64,000 nucleotides of DNA, taken from assembly GCA_963680875.1 (NCBI GenBank), contig OY804577.1, positions 103,737,906 through 103,801,905 on the forward strand. The letters run 5' to 3'. The notes beneath the pieces are model-generated. The model searched no databases. It saw nothing but the letters and a program-made list of their open reading frames with translations, and was not told the DNA's origin. Both the position numbers and the translations under genes were made by a program. The DNA is from Bathymodiolus brooksi. Taxonomy: Eukaryota > Mollusca > Bivalvia > Mytilida > Modiolidae. Positions 50,001 through 59,710 of the stretch are shown here, one piece after another; position 1 is the first letter of the stretch, and each line of letters begins with the position of its first letter.

Positions 50001-53000
50001 TGACTTGACATTAGATAAAACCCATGATCTACTACACTTGAGGTGAGTACACTAATTATTACACCACCTATGTAGTTTGACTTGACATGAGATAAAACCC
50101 ATGATCTACTACACTTGAGGTGAGTACACTAATTATTACACCACCTATGTAGTTTGACTTGACATGAGATAAAACCCATGATCTACTACACTTGAGGTGA
50201 GTACACTAATTATTACACCACCTATGTAGTTTGACTTGACATTAGATAAAACCCATGATCTACTACACTTGAGGTGAGTACACTAATTATTACACCACCT
50301 ATGTAGTTTGACTTGACATGAGATAAAACCCATGATCTATTACACTTGAGGTGAGTACGCTAATTATTACACCACCTATGTAGTTTGACTTGACATGAGA
50401 TAAAACCCATGATCTACTACACTTGAGGTGAGTACACTAATTATTACACCACCTATGTAGTTTGACTTGACATGAGATAAAACCCATGATCTACTACACT
50501 TGAGGTGAGTATGCTAATTATTACACCACCTATGTAGTTTGACTTGACATGAGATAAAACCCATGATCTACTACACTTGAGGTGAGTACACTAATTATTA
50601 CACCACCTATGTAGTTTGACTTGACATGAGATAAAATACATGATCTACTACACTTGAGGTGAGTACACTAATTATTACACCACCTATGTAGTTTGACTTG
50701 ACATGAGATAAAACCCATGATCTACTACACTTGAGGTGAGTACACTAATTATTACACCACCTATGTAGTTTGACTTGACATTAGATAAAATACATGATCT
50801 ACTACACTTGAGGTGAGTACACTAATTATTACACCACCTATGTAGTTTGACTTGACATGAGATAAAACCCATGATCTACTACACTTGAGGTGAGTACACT
50901 AATTATTACACCACCTATGTAGTTTGACTTGACATGAGACAAAATCCATGATCTACTACACTTGAGGTGAGTACACTAATTATTACACCACCTATGTAGT
51001 TTGACTTGACATGAGATAAAACCCATGATCTACTACACTTGAGGTGAGTACACTAATTATTACACCACCTATGTAGTTTGACTTGACATTAGATAAAATA
51101 CATGATCTACTACACTTGAGGTGAGTACACTAATTATTACACCACCTATGTAGTTTGACTTGACATGAGATAAAACCCATGATCTACTACATTTGAGGTG
51201 AGTACACTAATTATTACACCACCTATGTAGTTTGACTCGACATGAGATAAAACCCATGATCTACTACACTTGAGGTGAGTACACTAATTATTACACCACC
51301 TATGTAGTTTGACTTGACATGATATAAAATCCATGATCTACTACACTTGAGGTGAGTACACTAATTATTACACCACCTATGTAGTTTGACTTGACATGAG
51401 ATAAAACCCATGATCTATTACACTTGAGGTGAGTACGCTAATTATTACACCACCTATGTAGTTTGACTTGACATGAGATAAAACCCATGATCTACTACAC
51501 TTGAGGTGAGTACACTAATTATTACACCACCTATGTAGTTTGACTTGACATTAGATAAAACCCATGATCTACTACACTTGAGGTGAGTACACTAATTATT
51601 ACACCACCTATGTAGTTTGACTTGACATGAGATAAAATACATGATCTACTACACTTGAGGTGAGTACACTAATTATTACACCACCTATGTAGTTTGACTT
51701 GACATGAGATAAAACCCATGATCTACTACACTTGAGGTGAGTACACTAATTATTACACCACCTATGTAGTTTGACTTGACATTAGATAAAATACATGATC
51801 TACTACACTTGAGGTGAGTACACTAATTATTACACCACCTATGTAGTTTGACTTGACATGAGATAAAACCCATGATCTACTACACTTGAGGTGAGTACAC
51901 TAATTATTACACCACCTATGTAGTTTGACTTGACATGAGACAAAATCCATGATCTACTACACTTGAGGTGAGTACACTAATTATTACACCACCTATGTAG
52001 TTTGACTTGACATGAGATAAAACCCATGATCTACTACACTTGAGGTGAGTACACTAATTATTACACCACCTATGTAGTTTGACTTGACATTAGATAAAAT
52101 ACATGATCTACTACACTTGAGGTGAGTACACTAATTATTACACCACCTATGTAGTTTGACTTGACATGAGATAAAACCCATGATCTACTACATTTGAGGT
52201 GAGTACACTAATTATTACACCACCTATGTAGTTTGACTCGACATGAGATAAAACCCATGATCTACTACACTTGAGGTGAGTACACTAATTATTACACCAC
52301 CTATGTAGTTTGACTTGACATGAGATAAAATCCATGATCTACTACACTTGAGGTGAGTACACTAATTATTACACCACCTATGTAGTTTGACTTGACATGA
52401 GATAAAACCCATGATCTATTACACTTGAGGTGAGTACGCTAATTATTACACCACCTATGTAGTTTGACTTGACATGAGATAAAACCCATGATCTACTACA
52501 CTTGAGGTGAGTACACTAATTATTACACCACCTATGTAGTTTGACTTGACATTAGATAAAACCCATGATCTACTACACTTGAGGTGAGTACACTAATTAT
52601 TACACCACCTATGTAGTTTGACTTGACATGAGATAAAACCCATGATCTACTACACTTGAGGTGAGTACACTAATTATTACACCACCTATGTAGTTTGACT
52701 TGACATGAGATAAAACCCATGATCTACTACACTTGAGGTGAGTACACTAATTATTACACCACCTATGTAGTTTGACTTGACATTAGATAAAACCCATGAT
52801 CTACTACACTTGAGGTGAGTACACTAATTATTACACCACCTATGTAGTTTGACTTGACATGAGATAAAACCCATGATCTATTACACTTGAGGTGAGTACG
52901 CTAATTATTACACCACCTATGTAGTTTGACTTGACATGAGATAAAACCCATGATCTACTACACTTGAGGTGAGTACACTAATTATTACACCACCTATGTA

Positions 53001-53500
53001 GTTTGACTTGACATGAGATAAAACCCATGATCTACTACACTTGAGGTGAGTATGCTAATTATTACACCACCTATGTAGTTTGACTTGACATGAGATAAAA
53101 CCCATGATCTACTACACTTGAGGTGAGTACACTAATTATTACACCACCTATGTAGTTTGACTTGACATGAGATAAAATACATGATCTACTACACTTGAGG
53201 TGAGTACGCTAATTATTACACCACCTATGTAGTTTGACTTGACATGAAATAAAACCCATGATCTACTACACTTGAGGTGAGTGCACTAATTATTACACCA
53301 CCTATGTAGTTTGACTTGACATGAGATAAAATACATGATCTACTACACTTGAGGTGAGTACGCTAATTATTACACCACCTATGTAGTTTGACTTGACATG
53401 AGATAAAACCCATGATCTACTACACTTGAGGTGAGTACACTAATTATTACACCACCTATGTAGTTTGACTTGACATGAGATAAAACCCATGATCTATTAC
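42945..53500. repeat. Satellite subdomain IV: 31-monomer (13+18) and 15-monomer spacings
   Basis: The CTATTACAC/GTACGCT marker lies at 42945, 45332, 46333, 47719, 48720, 49182, 49875, 50337, 51415, 52416, 52878 and 53494. Steps in monomers are 31, 13, 18, 13, 6, 9, 6, 14, 13, 6 and 8. The 13+18 pattern makes a 2387-bp period (45332 to 47719), supported by the CATGATAT variant at 45235 and 47622. The 6+9 steps give overlapping 15-monomer offsets (48720 to 49875, 49182 to 50337). The unit is less regular than in the block to its left, as expected for repeated unequal exchange out of register. Confidence 0.8.
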
Positions 53501-55740
53501 ACTTGAGGTGAGTACGCTAATTATTACACCACCTATGTAGTTTGACTTGACATGAGATAAAACCCATGATCTACTACACTTGAGGTGAGTACACTAATTA
53601 TTACACCACCTATGTAGTTTGACTTGACATTAGATAAAATCCATGATCTACTACACTTGAGGTGAGTACACTAATTATTACACCACCTATGTAGTTTGAC
53701 TTGACATGAGATAAAACCCATGATCTATTACACTTGAGGTGAGTACACTAATTATTACACCACCTATGTAGTTTGACTTGACATGAGATAAAACCCATGA
53801 TCTACTACACTTGAGGTGAGTACACTAATTATTACACCACCTATGTAGTTTGACTTGACATTAGATAAAACCCATGATCTACTACACTTGAGGTGAGTAT
53901 GCTAATTATTACACCACCTATGTAGTTTGACTTGACATGAGATAAAACCCATGATCTACTACACTTGAGGTGAGTACACTAATTATTACACCACCTATGT
54001 AGTTTGACTTGACATGAGATAAAATACATGATCTACTACACTTGAGGTGAGTACACTAATTATTACACCACCTATGTAGTTTGACTTGACATGAGATAAA
54101 ACCCATGATCTACTACACTTGAGGTGAGTACAATAATTATTACACCACCTATGTAGTTTGACTTGACATGAGATAAAATACATGATCTACTACACTTGAG
54201 GTGAGTACACTAATTATTACACCACCTATGTAGTTTGACTTGACATGAGATAAAACCCATGATCTACTACATTTGAGGTGAGTACACTAATTATTACACC
54301 ACCTATGTAGTTTGACTTGACATGAGATAAAACCCATGATCTACTACATTTGAGGTGAGTACACTAATTATTACACCACCTATGTAGTTTGACTCGACAT
54401 GAGATAAAACCCATGATCTACTACACTTGAGGTGAGTACACTAATTATTACACCACCTATGTAGTTTGACTTGACATTAGATAAAACCCATGATCTACTA
54501 CACTTGAGGTGAGTATGCTAATTATTACACCACCTATGTAGTTTGACTTGACATGAGATAAAACCCATGATCTACTACACTTGAGGTGAGTACACTAATT
54601 ATTACACCACCTATGTAGTTTGACTTGACATGAAATAAAACCCATGATCTACTACACTTGAGGTGAGTGCACTAATTATTACACCACCTATGTAGTTTGA
54701 CTTGACATGAGATAAAATACATGATCTACTACACTTGAAGTGAGTACGCTAATTATTACACCACCTATGTAGTTTGACTTGACATTAGATAAAACCCATG
54801 ATCTACTACACTTGAGGTGAGTACTCTAATTATTACACCACCTATGTAGTTTGACTTGACATGAGATAAAACCCATGATCTACTACACTTGAGGTGAGTA
54901 CACTAATTATTACACCACCTATGTAGTTTGACTTGACATTAGATAAAATACATGATCTACTACACTTGAGGTGAGTACACTAATTATTACACCACCTATG
55001 TAGTTTGACTTGACATGAGATAAAACCCATGATCTACTACACTTGAGGTGAGTACACTAATTATTACACCACCTATGTAGTTTGACTTGACATGAGATAA
55101 AACCCATGATCTACTACATTTGAGGTGAGTACACTAATTATTACACCACCTATGTAGTTTGACTTGACATTAGATAAAACCCATGATCTACTACACTTGA
55201 GGTGAGTATGCTAATTATTACACCACCTATGTAGTTTGACTTGACATGAGATAAAACCCATGATCTACTACACTTGAGGTGAGTACACTAATTATTACAC
55301 CACCTATGTAGTTTGACTTGACATGAGATAAAATACATGATCTACTACACTTGAGGTGAGTACACTAATTATTACACCACCTATGTAGTTTGACTTGACA
55401 TGAAATAAAACCCATGATCTACTACACTTGAGGTGAGTGCACTAATTATTACACCACCTATGTAGTTTGACTTGACATGAGATAAAATACATGATCTACT
55501 ACACTTGAGGTGAGTACGCTAATTATTACACCACCTATGTAGTTTGACTTGACATGAGATAAAACCCATGATCTACTACACTTGAGGTGAGTACACTAAT
55601 TATTACACCACCTATGTAGTTTGACTTGACATGAGATAAAACCCATGATCTACTACACTTGAGGTGAGTACACTAATTATTACACCACCTATGTAGTTTG
55701 ACTTGACATTAGATAAAATACATGATCTACTACACTTGAG

Positions 55741-56040
55741 GTGAGTACACTAATTATTACACCACCTATGTAGTTTGACTTGACATGAGATTAACCCATG
55801 ACATACATTACACTTGAGGTGAGTACACTAACGCTATTTATTACACCACCTATGTAGTTTGACTTGACATGAGATAAAACCCATGATCTACTACATTTGA
55901 GGTGAGTACACTAATTATTACACCACCTATGTAGTTTGACTCGATATGAGATAAAACCCATGATCTACTACACTTGAGGTGAGTACACTAATTATTACAC
56001 CACCTATGTAGTTTGACTTGACATGAGATATGATCTACTA
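55741..56040. repeat. Indel-bearing degenerate satellite monomers near the array's right side
   Basis: One monomer from 55741 is 78 bp and carries a scrambled segment (GATTAACCCATGACATACAT). The next has a 6-bp insertion splitting CTAATTATT, and one ending near 56050 lacks 7 bp (AAACCCA). Three indels within about 300 bp compare with only five in the preceding 55.7 kb. Regular monomers resume up to the gap. Confidence 0.9.
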
Positions 56041-56611
56041 CACTTGAGGTGAGTACACTAATTATTACACCACCTATGTAGTTTGACTTGACATGAGATA
56101 AAACCCATGATCTATTACACTTGAGGTGAGTATGCTAATTATTACACCACCTATGTAGTTTGACTTGACATGAGATAAAACCCATGATCTACTACACTTG
56201 AGGTGAGTACACTAATTATTACACCACCTATGTAGTTTGACTTGACATTAGATAAAACCCATGATCTACTACACTTGAGGTGAGTATGCTAATTATTACA
56301 CCACCTATGTAGTTTGACTTGACATGAAATAAAACCCATGATCTACTACACTTGAGGTGAGTGCACTAATTATTACACCACCTATGTAGTTTGACTTGAC
56401 ATGAGATAAAACCCATGATCTACTACACTTGAGGTGAGTACACTAATTATTACACCACCTATGTAGTTTGACTTGACATTAGATAAAACCCATGATCTAC
56501 TACACTTGAGGTGAGTACACTAATTATTACACCACCTATGTAGTTTGACTTGACATGAGATAAAATACATGATCTACTACACTTGAGGTGAGTACACTAA
56601 TTATTACACCA

Positions 56612-56811
56612 NNNNNNNNNNNNNNNNNNNNNNNNNNNNNNNNNNNNNNNNNNNNNNNNNNNNNNNNNNNNNNNNNNNNNNNNNNNNNNNNNNNNNNNNN
56701 NNNNNNNNNNNNNNNNNNNNNNNNNNNNNNNNNNNNNNNNNNNNNNNNNNNNNNNNNNNNNNNNNNNNNNNNNNNNNNNNNNNNNNNNNNNNNNNNNNNN
56801 NNNNNNNNNNN
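56612..56811. other. Assembly gap of exactly 200 N
   Basis: Two hundred consecutive N separate the satellite, cut 24 nt into a monomer, from non-satellite DNA. A round length of 200 is typical of a scaffolder's placeholder rather than a measured distance. The size of the missing satellite and the adjacency of the two sides are therefore not established by sequence. Confidence 0.98.
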
Positions 56812-57237
56812 AACATCAGATTTAAAATAATTGTCATTAATTAGGCTTCAGTGTTATAACATGAAAGTATAGTATACACATTCAAACTCTTCCTGCAAAG
56901 AAATAGATGCTTATAAATATCCTAGCCACAACAGACAATATAGCTTCTTAAATGAAAGCTGGAATACATACGAGGATTTATCTTCAGACAAGGGTCTATG
57001 TTTTTACCAATTGGCAGGTGTCTTATAAGAGATACAGTACAGTCAGAGACATATCGTGGATATCCATAAGTATAGTCCCCGTTAAGCTTTCATTCATACA
57101 TTACTGCCATCTCCATGAACCAATATTTCATAACACGCTTTATCATGGATGCTGGTTTTTAGTTTATGGATATTTTTCGCCAATTTCATGGCATATATTT
57201 GTGGGATAAACTGAAGTACACCCAGAAAACCAAATCA
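56812..57237. other. AT-rich DNA with no recognised gene
   Basis: No satellite monomer is visible here. An 85-codon plus-strand frame at 56952-57209 shows no recognisable motif or protein-like composition. On the minus strand, two stop-bounded frames without good starts cover about 57209-57085 and 57090-56930. Neither matches a family I know. I see no RNA gene and no clear repeat. Confidence 0.6.
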
Positions 57238-57713
57238 ATGGACATAACTCCAGAATGAGAAACATTTAAATGGCTGAAATAGAACTGGGTCTTTTTTTGA
57301 TGGTGCCTGACCTTGTGTATCAATTTCAAATGATTTGCTGATGGGAAACTTATTGAATGAGAAATTAGAATTTTACATCAAATCAAGGAGCATAACTCCA
57401 GAACAGAAAAGTGGTAAAGTCTTAAATCAAACTTGGCCTGTCTTTTATGATACCCAAATTTGTGTTTCAATTTTAAATGATTAGCTTAAGGGGAAATTAA
57501 ACTCTATGGAACAGAAACTTGAGAATTTTTCATTTTAAGGTAAATCAAGGGGCATAATTTATAAAAAAAAAAAAAAAAACCCAGAAAAACCTTGTTTATA
57601 AATGTCAAATGTCAGATTTGCTCAAGCATTATATTAAATTAAGGGGAATTTAAGTTAAAGCAGAAACCAAAATTTTTATTTTTCAACAAATAAAAAATAG
57701 AAAAACTGGTAAA
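57238..57713. repeat. Degenerate ~150-160-bp tandem repeats (GCATAACTCC type)
   Basis: A phrase like GGNCATAACTCCAGAA recurs near 57240, 57389 and, degraded, 57550. It is followed each time by related text containing CTTGTGT or TTTGTGT, then TTCAA and AATGATT, then GGGAAA. The third unit contains a 17-A run (57563-57579). A fourth unit begins just before 57710 and is cut by the element starting at 57714; its continuation is seen at 62441. Similar CATAACTCC-bearing repeats are common in bivalve genomes, by my recollection. Confidence 0.7.
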
Positions 57714-58176
57714 GGTGTCAAACCACTAATTCACCAATCAGAGCTTAGAACATATACGAATGTAGTCCCTTTTCAAGAAAAAAAGTTCCTTTCACTTTGT
57801 AGTATTGTAGAAAACTACTGAATGAAGTGGACTAATTAAAATTGATAATTGAAGTTAAATACCGGTATATAGGGATTATTTTGAGCCCAAATTTGATGGA
57901 CTTAGTTGTATTTTAATACCTCTATGGAGGATTTGATGTATGACCTATAAATACTGAATTTCTTGGGGATGACCAAGCTATTTTTAGAGTAGGTGTTTTC
58001 CGTAGCAAGACTTTAAACATGCCCTAATATTTTGACAGAACGTAGAGGAATCATGTACGTTTCAGAAAATATATGGTCTTGGAAAGGTTAAACTTAAGAT
58101 AAAATGGCCAGGTAGGCTTGAAAAAAACACAAATTTAGTAGAAAACCTTAAAGAAATTAATTAGTGGTTTCACACC
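57714..58176. mobile_element. Terminal-inverted-repeat element copy A (possible terminal direct repeat of a larger insertion)
   Basis: A 463-bp block begins GGTGTCAAACCACTAATT and ends AATTAGTGGTTTCACACC; the ends are inverted copies with one mismatch. A second copy in the same orientation lies at about 61965-62440, over 90% alike by eye. Copy A lacks three short segments of copy B: one near the GAGCCC region, one after GTAGCA, and minor ones. It has no coding capacity, so by itself it looks like a MITE. The left flank ends in TAAA, but the right flank is TTTTTT, so this copy has no target duplication of its own. Confidence 0.8.
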
Positions 58177-58240
58177 TTTTTTAAAAGGAAAAAAACATAA
58201 AAATTATCTTTTGTTGCTATCATGTTCAAATTAGCCTAAC
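58177..58240. other. Short AT-rich spacer
   Basis: This A/T-rich linker lies between terminal-repeat copy A and the left end of the composite tandem-repeat element. Nothing recognisable is present. Confidence 0.5.
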
Positions 58241-58507
58241 TAGAGGCTCAGCACTGAGCTGAGCCTGTGTCGCTCACCTTTCATTCTGCTCTGAGGAAGC
58301 TTAATACAGAACCTTCCATAGCCTATAGGTGCTTCCCACCAAATTTCGGTTCGCTTTGGCAAAGCAGTTTCAGGGAAGAAGATTTTTAGAAAACGACCAA
58401 TCTAAAACAAAAATTGCCTGTGGCAGCCATGTTTGTTAATGGATCAAAACGAAATGAGCAATCTCTATAGAGGACCTTCCATTAATGCTTCTTACCAAGT
58501 TTCATAT

Positions 58508-59537
58508 ATTGGAAAATAATTTCATATTTAATTGCAATTTAAAGCCAGAGAATATTGAAAATGTTCCTATCAAGAACAAATTTTGGAGAGATTTACTGAA
58601 ATACTTTTTTGAATTAAAATCCAAGACTACAGAGCCCTTACAAGGAGATAGCATTATATGGTTTAATTCACTGCTTAAAATTGAAGGAAAGACATTATTC
58701 TATAAGGAATTACATGACAAAGGCATCACATATCTTAGTGAATTGGTCAATGAAAATGGTAGATTTAAAACAATTGATGAAATATGGGGTCAGTTTAATT
58801 GCAGGATTAATTGCCTCAATTACTTTGGCCTAGTTTCAATGATTAAAAGTAAACATATTAATTTTGAAACAAAGACTACAAATCCATGTCCTTTAATAAG
58901 TCGAATACTTAACTCCAAGAGTCTTTCAAAAGAAATTTATCAACAATTTATGCCATCTGAGTTAGATTTTGATACTACATGTATCAAGGGGTTATCATAG
59001 TGGGGGTCTGAATTAGAAACAGATATCTACTTCGAGAATGTCTTTAGTAACATATCTAAAATCACTTATGATTATAAGCTTCAAAATTTTCAGTATAAAT
59101 TACTACACAGAATCTTACCCACAAATACTTTTTTGGTTAAAATTGGAATCAAAGATTCTGATCTGTGTAGCTTTTGTAAAATTGCTACAGATTCTATTAT
59201 GCATTACATTTGGCAATGTCCTAAAGTCCAAGAATTCTGGCAACAAGTAGGAAGATGGTTGGAAGAGATATTTGAAATACCCATTCAATTAAATATAGAA
59301 AACACAGTATTCAATACAAATATGGACGAATTTCCATACGAGATCATCAACTTTGTATTACTTTTTGCAAAACACTTTATCCATTGCTGTAAATGGTCCA
59401 ATCATGTGCCAACCACTGAACTTTTAAAGGCTAAACTGAAAAGTAGAGAAAAAGCCGAAAAATATACAGCAGTAATTACATGAGATTTGATTAAACATGA
59501 AGAAAAATGGTCAAAATTATTGAATAATATAGGTTAA
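58508..59537 (+). pseudogene. LINE ORF2 C-terminal remnant with CCHC zinc knuckle and two in-frame stops
   Basis: One reading frame runs through the insert and enters from host repeat, so the ATG at 58485 is not native. It contains a tryptophan-bearing stretch (IIWFNSLLKI, then FYKELHDKGITYLSEL) typical of the region after reverse transcriptase in L1/Tx1-like ORF2. After an in-frame TAG (58998-59000) the same frame continues with a conserved-looking FQYKLLHRILPTNTFL. A C-X2-C-X8-H-X4-C knuckle starts at 59166 (CSFC ... H ... C) and is followed by FW. A TGA at 59481-59483 interrupts again; 17 codons with EEKWSKLL follow before TAA at 59535. With no catalytic domain and two stops, it is a dead fragment. 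The clade assignment (L1/Tx1-like) is from motif resemblance only. Confidence 0.85.
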
Positions 59538-59710
59538 TGATATATCTATATTGATACATTTATATATGTCCATTGTTTTACCGGCATTATTTATACATCT
59601 CTCCATTAGTCTTTTTTATAAGGTTATTTTATAATTTGCCAGTATATTTTGTCTTGTGTAATTGTTCAGTATTGTCTGTAAAAAATGAAAATTACAACAA
59701 ACAAAAAAAA
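58508..59710 (+). mobile_element. 5'-truncated LINE (non-LTR retrotransposon) insertion
   Basis: A 1203-bp insertion interrupts one ~156-bp unit of the composite element. It is flanked by an 11-bp target duplication AAGTTTCATAT (58497-58507 and 59711-59721) and ends in an A-rich tail. The two A's before GTTTCATAT could belong to the tail, so the certain duplication is 9 bp. Deleting the insert plus one duplication restores the 156-bp repeat spacing. It carries only the end of ORF2, with no reverse transcriptase or endonuclease domain, followed by about 170 bp of 3' UTR. This is typical of target-primed integration with incomplete reverse transcription. Confidence 0.92.

Larger units (their letters stand above)
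1..56611. repeat. 77-bp satellite DNA array, 735 monomers plus a 24-nt partial
   Basis: A continuous head-to-tail array of a 77-bp monomer starts in phase at base 1 and is cut by the assembly gap. The monomer opens GTGAGTACACTAATTATTAC and closes CTACTACACTTGAG; the consensus is about 36% GC and has no CpG. I traced indels by phase: minus 12 and plus 1 near 14.8-14.9 kb; plus 1 near 20.2, 23.7 and 25.5 kb; plus 1, plus 6 and minus 7 between 55.74 and 56.04 kb. With these, the length equals 735 monomers plus 24 nt. Stops occur in all frames and 77 is not a multiple of 3, so it is not coding. No other element interrupts it. The role is unknown; a centromeric or heterochromatic satellite is the natural guess. 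The true left end lies outside the window. Confidence 0.98.

Noticed and set aside
1..56611. CRISPR array
   Set aside because: Units are contiguous 77-bp monomers with no variable spacers, no cas genes nearby, and the surrounding DNA is eukaryotic.
1..56611. Telomeric array or rDNA/tRNA/snRNA cluster
   Set aside because: No TTAGGG-type repeat is present, and the monomer has no pol III A/B boxes or recognisable RNA gene sequence.
56588..56837. Open frames on both strands running across the assembly gap
   Set aside because: They consist almost entirely of undetermined residues created by N bases.
56952..57209. 85-codon plus-strand frame
   Set aside because: No recognised motif, AT-driven composition and no neighbouring gene support.
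59038..59250. 70-codon plus-strand frame within the LINE
   Set aside because: It is out of frame with the ORF2 remnant, which carries the zinc knuckle in the other frame.
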